Part shown: positions 29,061-40,404 of the stretch, piece after piece
Layout: each line of letters opens with the position of its first letter
Numbering within the stretch: position 1 is the first letter of the stretch
From: Pseudoips prasinana
Lineage: Eukaryota; Arthropoda; Insecta; Lepidoptera; Nolidae
Direction of reading: 5' to 3'
Length of the DNA: 64,000 bases
Assembly: GCA_951640165.1 (NCBI GenBank)
Contig: OX621242.1
Span: 38,831,501-38,895,500, forward strand
Notes under the pieces: model-generated
Seen by the model: the letters and a program-made list of their open reading frames with translations, nothing else
The model's database searches: none
Told to the model about the DNA's origin: nothing
Position numbers and translations under genes: made by a program

Positions 29061-29205
29061 AGTTTGGAGGTCCTCTGGTTTCAAGCAGTCTAACCTATAC
29101 CCATGACGTTAGAGTACGATTAAGGTGTAAGAATCTGATACCAACCTGGTTAGTGGTTACCGACAGGTATCCGATATTTCCGATATCCATAATAATAACA
29201 TTTAA

Positions 29206-29500
29206 TTCGTACCTTAATATAGACAGAACCATTCGACAATATGTAGTAAAGATATAGCTAACATTTAAAATTTTGATAATTAAACCTACACATGATCCTT
29301 GACAATAACTTAATTTAAGTTAGTTAAATATCGTTACTGTTATAAAATAAATCTTATTGTAAATTATTTCCTACAATCCGTGTACCTAAATATCTATATG
29401 TCCCTAGAAATAATTATAAATTAATTATATATTACTACGAATATGTTCTGACTATTTACAAGCGCTTTTTTAAAGTCTACGTGAATAAAAACCTTTTTTA
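29206..29500 (+). repeat. RepE copy 3 (subfamily 2)
   Basis: Same layout as RepE copies 1 and 2 but closest to the inverse of 58605-58895 (both have CACGGATTGTAGGAAATAAT or its complement). Confidence 0.75.
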
Positions 29501-29570
29501 TTTTATTTATTTTTGATAGCTACCCAGCTAAGAGTGAGACTGTCCGCTGACTCAAATATTAATGCAATGA

Positions 29571-29880
29571 AAAAACCGGCCAAGTGCAAGTCGGACTCGC
29601 GTACGAAGGGTTCCGTACCATTATCTATAAAAACGAGCAAAAAATTCACGTTTGTTGTATGGGAGCCCCCTTAAATATTTATTATATTTTGTATTTTTAG
29701 TATTTGTTGTTATAGCGGCAACACAAATATCATTTGTGAAAATTTAACTGTCTAACTATCACGGTTCATGAGATACAGCCTGGTGACATACGGACAGACA
29801 GACAGCGAAGTCTAAGTAATAGCTATTTATTTATTTATAATTTTACCCTTTTGGTACGGAATTCTAAAAAGACGGGGTAA
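29571..29880 (+). repeat. RepA copy
   Basis: Begins AACCGGCCAAGTGCAAGTCG and GGGTTCCGTACCATTATC. It includes CGGACAGACAGACAG and ends near TTTTGGTACGGAATTC. The paired GGTTCCGTACC and GGTACGGAA suggest a foldback end structure. Confidence 0.65.
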
Positions 29881-32351
29881 AAAATGTACTTTATATTTTT
29901 TGTCTATGTCTCTGCATTGATCTTACCTGATTCGGGTAAAGAAAATACCACGAGTTATTTCCCTCTTCACTAAATATTAACTTACTACTAAACATTTTTC
30001 TAAGAAAATCAAATGAGTTGCTGGGCCAATATTGTGCATAAGCCGACTGGGGCCGGCATTCCGAGCGTCCAACTATGCTGAATATTTTTAATCAATACAA
30101 ATTAGGTTGAGGCACGGGCCTCGGGGCGCCCAGCCGGATATACGCGAGCCGGACACTGGTAACATTACTCTGTTGCGCTGGACAAAACTTGAGGAACGAA
30201 GGTTTATTACAAAAATATTATTTCCAATATTAAACTGTAGTTTGGTTAATCAGAATTAAATGTACTTGTAATTTTAAACTAAAGATTTCAGAGCATAATT
30301 TTTTGTCGAAGTATTAAACGAACGAATTACGAATTAAATTCATAAAATTAGTATCAAGCACATAATATAAACAGAACGGAATTTACCTATGTAACCGGCC
30401 CATATCAGTTTGAAAAAAAAATCTTCTAGAATATTCACCTTCTGTGAACTCTGGCCAGTAACACAAGTAGTTTTCAGTTTTAAACTAAAACTTTTTTAAC
30501 ATTATTTTAAATATTTGTTTTACTTGCGAATATTGCCACCTGATATTTCGTGATCATTATTATGTTAATAACTGTCAAGTAAACAATATATAGTTGAAAA
30601 TACTCTCAAAGCTCTTTAAGTATCTAATGTATGCAATGTATTAATATTGCACCTCATATTTTCACATTAAGGCCATTAAAGGCATTGAAGGCCTTTTCTA
30701 TTTATAGACGAAAACGTCAAGTAAAATTCATAATAGTGAATACTATTCAAATATCGACCGCTGATAATACACCCATTCTTCGTAATTTAGACAATATTTT
30801 ATTATTATTTATGTAGAAATTATTGACAGTCAAAACCTTCTAGCTACAACTTAAAAATAACTAATTCTAATAAACTGAGTTTCAAGTCACATTATTGTCT
30901 TTTAAATTCAATACAGCTACAAGACCGCAGATACTTAGTTACATGGACATACATTTCAAGCTAATAACACTTAAATAATATTAACATAAATTGTAACTAA
31001 AAAATATTATTTGATCTATCACTTTTCATGAATTCGGCCCACTGTGCGTTAGTGAATGTGCATACGATACCGGAGCATCTTGGGATAAAGTTACTTAACA
31101 AGCTCAAGATATTGATTTATCGAGTTCCCCTCAGGTATAACTTTGCTTATTTAGATGCCGCTCGTATAAATAGCTCTATACTGTGAAATGTCTATATTAA
31201 GTTTAATAACGTTACACTGTAGGTATCGTCTCAGACTCCTTTGTTTGCTAATATTACATTATTGTATCTTTGTGTGGTTAATTCCTGCCTTGTTTGTTCC
31301 GACTGGATAGTTGAAAATTATTGTGCAAGCTTAGTAAAATAACCTTGCATAAAACACGTCATAAGTTATAGATAGATGACATAAAGTTGACACCTTTGTA
31401 TATTGAGTACCTAATTGGTAATAATATTAGCAAAAATAAATAATATAATTTATCATATTAAGTTATGTAATATGCCACTGCGTAATTTATAAAGAACATT
31501 ATGTCATATATATAATAGACTATACATTGAAATTTAAAGTTCCTAATAAGTGTAGTTTTTGTGATAGTGCATGTAATCATAATTGCCGCGTAACTTAAGA
31601 AACGGGCTACCCTAGTTTAAGAGGCAGGGTATATAATTATAGGTACTGCAGACTATATATATGCAATTAGAAGGCCTATCACAAATATAAAAATAGTAAG
31701 CTACTTAAGATGTCGGATTGGTATGTAGTTGTCAATTTGAACGTCTTCACATTCGAGTATTTTTGAACAAATAAATATTAGTTCTCTTATCAGCAGATGC
31801 TCTACAAGCCAATATCTTAATTTTTCTCGCTCCATTTTTATCTATGATTAAAAATGTATCTCCTCGCAAGTTAATAAATATTAATATTTGACTAAATGTT
31901 CGAATTTGTAACAATGTTGGAAGTGTAATGTCCCAATGTATGATATTTAAATTTCTTAGCAAATCAAAGCCATGGTGACATCGCCTCAGACATTTATGTA
32001 TGTCAGTATGCGTCACTCATGTGCTACGGAAATATTGTGTAACTTATTAACACTCTTCTTTATGTAAAAAGCTTCATAAAAAGGTGCTAAGTCTTCCATA
32101 TAGTAGGTAGGCTAGGAGACGTGAGTACCCCCCGCGGTTTGTGGCGGGCCAGTTAAATGGCAATCTGATGTCGTTTGGTCAGCGCAAGTAAAAAAGTGCC
32201 AAGTTAAAGTCTCCCGCCAGTTTTTAGCCGCTCCTTCAAGTTTCATGCGGTGAGACCTTTGCTAACACCCTACGTACTTTCGTAAGTCTATGTCACGTAA
32301 CATTTTTATATATAAGAGTTTTCAATATATCTTTTGTGACAGTAAAAAGAT
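29881..32351. other. Longest repeat-poor stretch
   Basis: About 2.5 kb with no recognised transposon. It is AT-rich with a GC-richer island at about 30020-30180 and another at about 32110-32260. A minus-strand frame of 89 codons (31747-32016) has no recognisable domain. This is the likeliest non-repetitive host sequence, but no exon can be supported. Confidence 0.45.
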
Positions 32352-32545
32352 CAGTGGATAATTACTAAGGCTAAGACAGTCACCTCGCCGCTTCGTATCG
32401 CGGTTTCGAGTCAACGAAAAACTATTCGTGCGACCCATAAATGATTGTTCTGAGGCTGGTTGTAATTTTTGTTCATCTAATATATGTTTGTAAAGTACCC
32501 CACGACACAGGGATTAGATTCACTAAAGCGGGCGACGTCTATAAA
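32352..32545 (+). mobile_element. SINE-C copy
   Basis: GGCTAAGACAGTCACCTCGC, then GCGACCCATAAATGATTG, TTGTAAAGTACCCC and CAGGGATTAGATTC. Plus-strand unit with a degraded B box. Confidence 0.75.
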
Positions 32546-32586
32546 AACAAAAAGTTATAACAGTACCTACTGAAATTGCTGGAAGT

Positions 32587-32593
32587 AGGTAAT
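32587..32593. repeat. RTE target-site duplication, left
   Basis: AGGTAAT, repeated at 32926-32932. Confidence 0.65.
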
Positions 32594-32925
32594 CATCATT
32601 ATATCAGCCGAAAGACGTCCACTGCTGGACAAAGGCCTCCCCCAAGGTTCTCCACAATAGCCGGTCCTGCGCTGCCCGCATCCAGCGGCTTCCCGCGACC
32701 CGCACAAGATCGTCGTTCCACCGTGTAGGAGGCCTGCTCACGCTGCGTCTTCCGGTTCGTGGTCGCCACTCGAGAACCTTTCTGCCCCATCGGCCGTCAG
32801 TTCTACCAGCTATGTGCCATGCCCACTGCCACTTCAGTTTGGCAATTCTTAGGGCTATGTCGGCTACTTTGGTTCGCCTGCGGATCTCAGCATTTCTGAT
32901 TCGATCTCGCAGGGAAATTCCAAGC
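32594..32925 (-). mobile_element. 5'-truncated RTE LINE
   Basis: Minus strand. About 108 sense codons are open from the truncation point to TGA (complement 32604-32606), then a short ATGATG tail. The encoded C terminus includes EIRRRTKVADIALRIAK, KWQWAWHIAGR, RPPTRWNDDLVRVAG, AAQDR and EAFVQQWTSFG. The frame has no break and also no start, so it would be missed by ATG-based prediction. Bounded by a 7-bp duplication. Confidence 0.8.
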
Positions 32926-33000
32926 AGGTAATGTATTGGATTTAATATATAAAAATTCTATGTTGGCCCCAATCACTTGTTTAATATCGAGTACCTAACG

Positions 33001-33095
33001 AACATCATCATCATTATATCAACCGGAAGACGCCCACTGCTGGACTACCACCGCCCCCAAAGATCTCCAGAATTTCCCCTCTTTATGTCTGACGT
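33001..33095 (-). mobile_element. RTE LINE 3' fragment
   Basis: Starts with a CATCATCATC tail complement, then ATATCAACCGGAAGACGCCC, ACTGCTGGAC and CCCCCAAAGATCTCCA, matching other RTE ends. Confidence 0.65.
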
Positions 33096-33109
33096 ACACC
33101 AGCTCAAGT

Positions 33110-33298
33110 ATTTTTTTTTAATAATAACAACGCCCGCACTAGGGAATCTTAACTCTGTGTCGCGGGGTATTTTACAAACATATAATAGACGGACACAAAT
33201 TACATCCTGAATCAGAACAACTATTTACGGGTCACACAAATAGTTGTCCGGCGCTCCGGACAGGAAGCGGTGAGGCGACTGTCTTAGCCGCTCCACCA
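33110..33298 (-). mobile_element. SINE-C copy
   Basis: Nearly complete: AACGCCCGCACTAGGGAATC, TGTCGCGGGGTATTTTACAA, GGGTCACACAAATAG and CTTAGCCGCTCCACCA. Confidence 0.8.
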
Positions 33299-33571
33299 TT
33301 ATATTATTTAAAATTTCAGATTTTACCCTGTGGAGTCCATTTACTAAAACTAAGCCGAGCTCTATGAGATTCTCCTACGTGCTTGTTCCACTCTATAATA
33401 TACCTATTTTTATTACTTATTTTACTAGCGATTCGGGTTTCATCCAATACACAAGATAGACTTAATGTTAGCGTACATCGTATCTATTATATACCTATGG
33501 TCAGCTTATATTGCTATAATGATTGTAATAAATTGGTTATTTATAATTTTATCTAAATATGAGGACAACAA

Positions 33572-34272
33572 TAATAATAATAATAACCTGCGACATTATT
33601 TGCACACGGCCATCTGATCCCAAACCAAGTAGAGCTTGTGCTATGGAAACCAGATAACTGATATACTACATATATACTACTTTTCTTTTGTAAATACGTA
33701 CTTAAATTGCTCCTCATTCTACACGTGCTCCTTGTGGGCTAAATATACTCAAAAATCTTACAACGCTCTTCGTATCCAATACAACAACGCGTTCAGGGTG
33801 CTGTTGGGTCTGCCACGTTTCTGTAGCGCATCGGGCATGTTTGCTGAAGCCAGAGTGGACTGTTTCTACGCCACAATGCGCAAATGGTATGCATCCCTGG
33901 TGAGCAGGATTCGTGGCCACTCTAACAGCATTCTGGGCATGATCGCAGGCAGATTTGACTGCCTATACATGAATCACTGCTGCGCTCTTTCTCACGGAAT
34001 GGGGCATCAGTGATTCATGTATTCCAGTAAACAAAATCTTAGCTATATTTTTACTAACATAGAATAAGTTTTATGTATTACTAACAATTTTGAGTCTTTG
34101 GTTACTTTAATAAATAAATTTTATTATTTTTATTATTATTAAATAGATAATTACACCCAGACTCAGGACAAACAAACATGTTCTAGCTCACAAATATCTG
34201 TCCTGGGTGGGAATCGAACCCACGACCTCCTGCGTGAAAAGCAAGCATTTGCCAACCACGCCAACAGGCCCA
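33572..34272 (-). mobile_element. SINE-B copy split by a LINE
   Basis: Left part 33572-33707 and right part 34139-34272 (tRNA-like head, GGGAATCGAACCCACGACCT complement of the B box, CCACGCCAACAGGCCC). The split is flanked by TTAAAT at 33702-33707 and 34139-34144. Confidence 0.75.
33708..34138 (+). mobile_element. 5'-truncated LINE inside SINE-B
   Basis: Contains a coding end (frame closing at 34011-34013) and a 3' tail of TTTTATTATT repeats. The coding part reads YNNAFRVLLGLPRFCSASGM, then RVDCFYATMRKW, typical of a LINE ORF2 C terminus. A 6-bp TTAAAT duplication bounds it. Confidence 0.75.
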
Positions 34273-35230
34273 TCGACAATGAACTTTTCATTTCTACTTT
34301 AACCACATAGTATGTTTAACAATGTAGGATATGTGTACCGAATATTAAGCCAATCATAAGCAACTGTACGTTGGTTCCTAAACAATACCAGCACACACGT
34401 GAACAGTTGAACGAGTGTGCGCCTATCTGGCGGACATCCGCACTGATAACAAAACAGGTTATTACAGAGCTGTGTGGCCTGCTGATAGTATCGCTGATAC
34501 CTATGTAGGTGAACGTGCGGACGGAATATAAACCTACACACAACTCATCCAAACTATACCAATTCATATCACAGAAAAGCTTAGAGGAAATTAATCTCGG
34601 CTGCTCTTGATTGGTTGATCATCTCCTCAAGTATTTTTAAAGTTTATACTCGAAATTTACTCGGCTTTTAATTGTTTGTTTAATAAAACTACTAACATAC
34701 TAAAACATATACTACTACTAAAATTCAAGCCATATTTCAAGTTTTTGCTTTAACAATCATTATGTCAGTCATTTTAAGGCTACTTTAATGAGCAGCTTGA
34801 TCTAAACGTACATATGTATCCATTTTGATACACGTAGTGTAAGCCGATAAGTCTGATCCTATTAATTTGAAACTCATACGCCAATACACATCAATTTTGC
34901 AGTCTCGGACTATTAATAATTCAGATTAGAAATTGATACTACTCACAACATGAACAGCCCTAAGTCCACGCACCCATGTCTAAGTGTCTCGCAGCTTGGC
35001 CACCGCCACCCCACGTGCGGTGTCCACACAAAGGGATATAGAAGGGACAACTAACAAAATTCCGAATTAATCTTAGCCCGGGTTTAGACCAAGACAAATA
35101 TGGCGACCGTAAACTAAATGGTTGGAAATTATTAAATTAAGGAGATGTATGCGATAAGGTTTAAACTTGGGATAATTATGTAGATGGAAAGGTAGCTATT
35201 GTATGTTTGTTGGAATAGTTTCAATAGTAC
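34273..35230. other. Unassigned sequence
   Basis: No repeat or domain recognised. A GC-richer island occurs at about 34960-35045. Confidence 0.4.
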
Positions 35231-35232
35231 TA

Positions 35233-36548
35233 CTCTGTCAAGAAAGTACCGGGAAAAGATCAATAATATACAAAATGTTTTTTATTCATCCAAATTTATT
35301 TTATCACCTTCAAAGTATGCTCCTTCAGAAACGATACACTTACGCCAACAAATAATCCATTCTTCAAAACATTTTTTAAACGCTGCTTTCGGAATTGAGT
35401 TCAGTTCTCGCCGCGAATTCTCCTTTATGTCTTCTACCGATTTAAACGGGTACCACGAAGTGGTAATTTGAGTTTAGGAAAAAGAAAGAAGTCAGCTGGA
35501 GCCATATCTGGTGAATATGGTGGTTGCTGGATGGTATTTGTTGAGTTTTTGGTCAAAAATTCGTTCACAATGATGGCCTTGTGGAAAGGCGCATTGTCGT
35601 GGTGCAAAATCCAAGAATTTTCTTTCCACAAATTTGGCCTTTTTCGTCGAATTTGCTCTCTTAAACGCCGCATAACGCTCAAATAATATTCTTTATTTAC
35701 CGTTCGACCTTCCGGTAAGAATTCAGAGTGCACAGCACCGCGATAGTCAAAGAAAACAGTCAACATGACTTTGACTTTTGATCAACTTTGGCGTGGCTTT
35801 TTCGGTTTCGGTTCAGTTGGAAGGCACCACTCCGAAGCTTGTTGACTAGTTTGCATGTCAAACTCGTAAACCCACGTCTCGTCACCAGTAACGATGCGTT
35901 TCATGAATGTTGGGTCGGAATTGACTCGTTCTACCGTGTCCTCAGTGACTTTCATGCGATTGAGTTTTTGGAGAAAATTCAGATCTTTTGGGACTAACCG
36001 AGCGGCAACATGTTTCATACCCAATGATTAGCTAAAATGGTACGAATCGACTCGTGAGATACGGAAAGTTCGGCGGCTATCTCTCTCAGAGTTGAATGAG
36101 GATTTTCAGTCACTATTTCCTTCACTTTTGCGATGTTAACTTCAGTTGCAGACGTTGATGGCCTACCAGAGCGAGGCAAATCTTTCATCACATCTCGACC
36201 GCTTTTGAACGCTTTGAACCACTCATAAGCACGAGTTTTTGATAAAGTCGATTCACCGTAAGCCTTCTGTAACATTTTCAGTGACTCCGAACACGAAATT
36301 CCATTAGCGATGCAAAATTTAAGACAAACTCTTTGTTCGATATTTTTGACCATTATGAAATTCGCAATACACACTATATATGATATTACTAAAACCAGCA
36401 CTGTATTTAATATAAATAACAGATGCAACTCAAACTCCGCGCCAAAATGGAAAACAGTTGTGCCAATCTAACAACAACAAAAAAAACAAAAATTTGAGTT
36501 TAGAACCATAAACAAATCATCCATTCCCGATACTTTTTTGACTGAATG
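35233..36548 (-). mobile_element. mariner transposon, inactivated
   Basis: 1316 bp, TA on each side (35231-35232 and 36549-36550). The ends are inverted repeats (CTCTGTCAAGAAAGTACCGG at the left; the right end reads CAGTCAAAAAAGTATCGG in reverse complement). It carries one transposase gene on the minus strand with three lesions. Confidence 0.88.
35282..36353 (-). pseudogene. mariner transposase, three lesions
   Basis: N-terminal DNA-binding part: RVCLKFCIANG, then KAFKSGRDV, RSGRPSTS and an HTH-like LREIAAELSVSHESIR. Catalytic residues: TGDETW (first D), HHDNAP (second D) and PADFF (third D), exactly 34 residues apart between the last two, so DD34D. The WVHEL-equivalent region and YSPDMAP are present. 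Breaks: a frameshift near 36015-36024 after ILANH, a TGA at 35782-35784 between PRQS and KVKVML, and a frameshift near 35447. The frame then ends at 35282. All catalytic residues survive, so the damage is recent on this scale. Confidence 0.87.
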
Positions 36549-36860
36549 TATATGATGTAGGTGATAGCCGCGATATATGTGTTTATAATATACACCAAAC
36601 ATATAAAAAAATCTAATATAATATGATGTCACAGGTTTTGCTGTGGGTAATAATTTACTTAGAATCATCGTTAGTGTTATTTGAATCTGACAGTCTTTTT
36701 CTCTTTTTTTTCAAGACGCTTATTCACATTACTGATGAAGTCGTGTCTTGACTAAGTGACTACTAATTTATGACTTCCAGCATGATAACATTATACTATT
36801 TGTCTCGGTATGGCAATTTTACTACACGGTGTTTGGTAATATACGACGTTTTATTAATAA
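36549..36860. other. Unassigned sequence
   Basis: Nothing recognised. Confidence 0.35.
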
Positions 36861-36930
36861 CTAGCTGTGTCTCACGGTTTCATCCGCGTTAAATTTTATA
36901 AGTAAAACTGCAAACTTAACTGGCTATAAG
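36861..36930 (-). mobile_element. Helitron 3' end fragment
   Basis: CTAG at 36861-36864 after host A, followed on the plus strand by CTGTGTCTCACGG and CATCCGCGTTAAATTTTATA, matching the ends at 54190 and 55010 in reverse orientation. Confidence 0.55.
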
Positions 36931-37090
36931 AAAAAGAAAGAAAGAAAATGTGTGCTCGCATCTTTCTTTATTGCCCCTTCAGTAATATCCAACTAAGTAC
37001 TTTCACTAACTTACATGTCAGCTTCCGGTAACCTTGCCCGATCACACTTTTCGCAACGCTCTCATCACGCATTCATCAGCTTACTCCATA
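36931..37090 (+). repeat. RepR copy 2
   Basis: Uninterrupted counterpart of 26795-26951: GAAAATGTGTGCTCGC, CTTTCACTAACTTACATG, GCCCGATCACACTTTTCGCA and CATTCATCAGCTTACTCC. Confidence 0.6.
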
Positions 37091-37704
37091 TTCATATCTT
37101 TATTTGCATTCCATAATGTCAATAATACAGGTCTTATAATAATAATGCTTATAGCTAGGTACAATTATGGACCCTGTAGGGCACAGCAAAAATTATTACT
37201 TAAAACTAAACATACAATTATATAATCAATAAAAATATCTAGTTAAAATTGCTTTGAGCATTCATAATATTTTAATAACATATTAAAATCATAATAATCT
37301 TAAAATACTTATTAATAATTAAATTTCTTTTCTTATGTCAACTTAACCAACTTTTAACTCCCCAAGTGAAGCGAGCGACACTTCAATAACTACAGTATTA
37401 ATCAGTGAGCACAGTACAATAGCTACGCAACCCACGTTTTTAAGCAAACAGCAAAGTCCTAAGACGTTTTGGACAATTTGCATGTTGTAATTTTAATTAG
37501 CATTCCGTTGACCACCGGCCAATGGAGTATATATACTCGCCCAGTGTAACATGAACCCTACTAAACTTCGCACTATGTTTGTTAAAACAATTTTAACATG
37601 TACAATCGTACTTTATTTTGATTAATTCATGTTTTATCCTAACATAGATATGTCTTATATAGAATTGAGTGATAGTTGGCACTGACACGATATAAGTAAA
37701 TAAG
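37091..37704. other. Unassigned A+T-rich sequence
   Basis: Nothing recognised. Confidence 0.4.
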
Positions 37705-37809
37705 TCAATTACTTTAAGTGAATACCAACCGGTAGGTTGGTATTCACTTAGAGTAATTGAGTTGGTATTCATTTTAAGTAAATATCTGGTAAGATATTTA
37801 CTTAAAATG
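37705..37809. repeat. Two adjacent near-perfect hairpins
   Basis: First hairpin: arms 37705-37730 and 37735-37760 (26 bp, one mismatch). Second: arms 37770-37787 and 37792-37809 (18 bp, no mismatch). Both loops are GGTA. The linker repeats part of the first arm (TTGGTATTCA). Confidence 0.85.
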
Positions 37810-37845
37810 TTAACTTAGGCCTAAGTTAGCTAGTTTTACTGCACG

Positions 37846-38040
37846 TGTGGTGCAGCGGTAAAGACAGTTGCATCGCCAGTTCATGTCCCGGATTCGATTC
37901 CCACGCAGAAAAAAAGATTTGTATAACCCATAAATAGTTGTCGTAAGTCTGGACGTACTTCCTGTCCGTCAATTATTTGTTTGTAAAGTACCCCCGTCAC
38001 AAAGTTAAAATTACCTAGCGCAAGCTTTGTCTTTAAAAAA
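37846..38040 (+). mobile_element. SINE-C copy
   Basis: GTGTGGTGCAGCGGTAAAGACAG head, GATTCGATTCCCACGCAG B box, then TTGTAAAGTACCCCC and a GCTTTGTCTTTAAAAAAAA end. Confidence 0.8.
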
Positions 38041-38494
38041 AAGAAAGTACAAGTATTTCATTTCTATAAACCAGCTGTTCTTAATAATTATTTAATCATG
38101 ATAAACGTGAACTGGAAACTCATGGAAGAAACTACCCTCGATTTCTCGCGGTACAATTTCGTTACAAATGTTTCAGCTAATTTCAATATACAAATCAAGC
38201 TATTAAACAAGCAATGAGAAGAAAAGAAATATACCCAAAATAATCGAAGGTTCTGGTTCTAGACGTAAAAAGGTTATTCGGAAAACAAAAAGAGTCGGCG
38301 AGACGTAGATGTGACACAATATGCGTAGCAAGCATATATACCCGTACCTACATAAGTTTGTTTGCTGATTTGGCTTAGTAAAAAAGAAAACAGTAGATTT
38401 TATTCAGTCAGTTGTGATATATATATTTTTAAACCGCTTTTTTCCTTGTATGGATAGAATGGGAGGTAGTATTATAACTTAATTTATTTTACGG
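38041..38494. other. Unassigned sequence
   Basis: Nothing recognised. Confidence 0.4.
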
Positions 38495-38751
38495 GCCTGT
38501 TGGCGTGGTTGGTAGATACGCTGCCTTTCACGCCGGAGGTCGTGGGTTCGATTCCCACCCGGGACAGATATTTGTGTGCATGAACATGTCTGTTTGTCCT
38601 GAGTCTGGGTGTAAATTATCTATTTAAGTATGTATTTACAAAAAAAAAGATAGTATATGTAGTATATCAGTTATCTGGTTTCCATAGTACAAGCTCTGCT
38701 TAGTTTGGGATCAGATGGCCGTGTGTGAATAATGTCCCAGGATATTATTAT
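38495..38751 (+). mobile_element. SINE-B, most complete copy
   Basis: Head GGCCTGTTGGCGTGGTTGGT with A-box-like sequence and a GTGGGTTCGATTCCCACC B box. The body holds GCATGAACATGTCTGTTTGT, then TTAGTTTGGGATCAGATGGC, and the end is CCCAGGATATTATTAT. Confidence 0.85.
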
Positions 38752-39117
38752 ATAAGTTTACTCTTAGGGTAAGACTAATTTTAAGACGTTTAATATTAGC
38801 ACGCAAGGATCAAGCTCCACTGGTGTATTCAAGACGGGTGGTAGGGTCCGGCCTACAATAGCAGCCCTTGTGAATAGTTTTACCTAATGTTAATTTAATC
38901 TAAGGATTCTAAGGCACAATCCCGTTCACTTGAAAACTTGTGACTTTGCCTTCTTGTGTTGTTTAGTTCATGTTCAGAGAATGGGACTCTAACACAAACT
39001 TGGAGATATATATTAATTTTATTAATAGTAATAGTGATAGCAAAAATTAAACAACATAATCATTTGTGAGATTAGATAATCATTTGTGTTGTTCTCATGT
39101 GTTACTATATAGTGCTA

Positions 39118-39495
39118 ATGACTGCCTCGTTGATCTAGCGGTAGCGTGTTCACCCGCAGAAAACGAGGTCCTGGGTTCAAATCCCGGGTCGGGCCATAAA
39201 GTGATTTTGGGACTTTTCTGTAAAAAGAAAAAATTCTCAGCATCAGCCCGAAGTCTGGGAGTTGGCGGTATTATACCCCCGTGCCTCGGAGAGCACGTAA
39301 AGCTGTCGGTCCTGTACCTGACCTCTTTCCGGTCGTGTCGCATAGGCATCCCATCGGATCATGAGAGTGATGGAATAGTAAGTGCTCCTGTGTTTGCGCA
39401 TACACTTGAGCATTATAATATGTCCCGCACAGATGGCTAATCTCTGTTGAGACTGGCCGCCGTGGCCGAAATTCGGCTAGGAGGACTATAATGCT
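39118..39495 (+). mobile_element. SINE-D, most complete copy
   Basis: tRNA-like head CGTTGATCTAGCGGTAGCG with GGTTCAAATCCCGG B box, then AAGTGATTTTGGGACTTTTC, a GC-rich body, and the tail GCCGCCGTGGCCGAAATTCG at 39456-39475. Length about 375 bp. The tail is shared with the LINE at 17945-21800. Confidence 0.85.
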
Positions 39496-39608
39496 AATAT
39501 TCTATTAATAGGCCAATATTGTCTTCAAGTATATAATGTGCCTACAGAACGGATCTACGAGGTTTTTCAAATCAACATTATATTTAGTTTATATACAGCT
39601 CAAATTAT

Positions 39609-39830
39609 TTCAACGGCGTGGTTGGCAATGCTCGCCTTTCACACAACAGTTCGTGGGTTAGATTCCCACCCAGGACAAATATTTGCGTGCATGAACATGT
39701 CTGTTTGTCCTGAGTCTGGTATAAAATTAAGTATCTATATAAGTATGTATTTACAAAACAAAAGTAGTATATGTAGCATATCAGTTATCTGGTTTCTATA
39801 GTACAAGCTCTGCTTAGTTTGGGATCAAGA
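39609..39830 (+). mobile_element. SINE-B copy
   Basis: CGGCGTGGTTGGCAATGCTC head, GGTTAGATTCCCACCCAGG B box with one change, then GCATGAACATGTCTGTTTGT and TTAGTTTGGGATCA. Ends without the usual tail. Confidence 0.8.
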
Positions 39831-40404
39831 AAAACTGATCTTATTTCTCTCACTATAATAATATATTTATCACTATGTAGTAAACACATCAAAGAATTAG
39901 TCATTATTAAGAGATAAAAACAACGAGAGGTTATCAGAGAGGCCGCAATTTTTTTTCTAGCGTGTTGTATGCTACTGCGTTTCTTAACTAACCTCTTTCC
40001 TCTAAAAATAGGTATGTAAAAGTATCTACCAAGTTAGTTATTCTCCGCCAGCTTTAAAATAACAATATTTGCTGATTCAGTAGTTAAGTATGAACACCTC
40101 CCTTCCACGTGTTAAGTCGGGCTGTATAATTGTTGCGAATAATTCACGGGGCCTTACCGGACCTCTGACCGGACCTGTCGCCACCTTGTGCGACATCTAG
40201 AGGCACCGATTAATTGTTTCGCCGTTATGGAGATCACAGTTTGATGACGAAATACTGGCGATCAAGTGTTAGAAGGAACTGCGATTTGAGTGTTGCTGGA
40301 GTAATCATAATTGAATCCAGTTTAAACTCATTTATAATGCTTTATCAACGCTTTACATCACCTTACTCAGCAGTTGAAAAATAATTTAGTATCTTATAAA
40401 TAGC
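39831..40404. other. Unassigned sequence
   Basis: No family recognised. Includes a GC-richer segment with paired CCGGACCT motifs at about 40158-40180. Confidence 0.4.

Noticed and set aside
31747..32016. 89-codon minus-strand frame as a host exon
   Set aside because: No recognisable domain, no supporting splice or promoter pattern that I can defend; such lengths arise by chance in this much sequence.
33636..34013. 125-codon frame as a host protein
   Set aside because: Its first third is SINE-B sequence read by chance; the rest is a LINE C-terminal remnant with its own tail and target duplication.
39118..39190. Possible genuine tRNA gene
   Set aside because: A and B boxes are present, but the segment continues into a repeated body also found at 53449 and 16745, so it is the head of SINE-D. 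The same applies to the heads of SINE-A, B and C.
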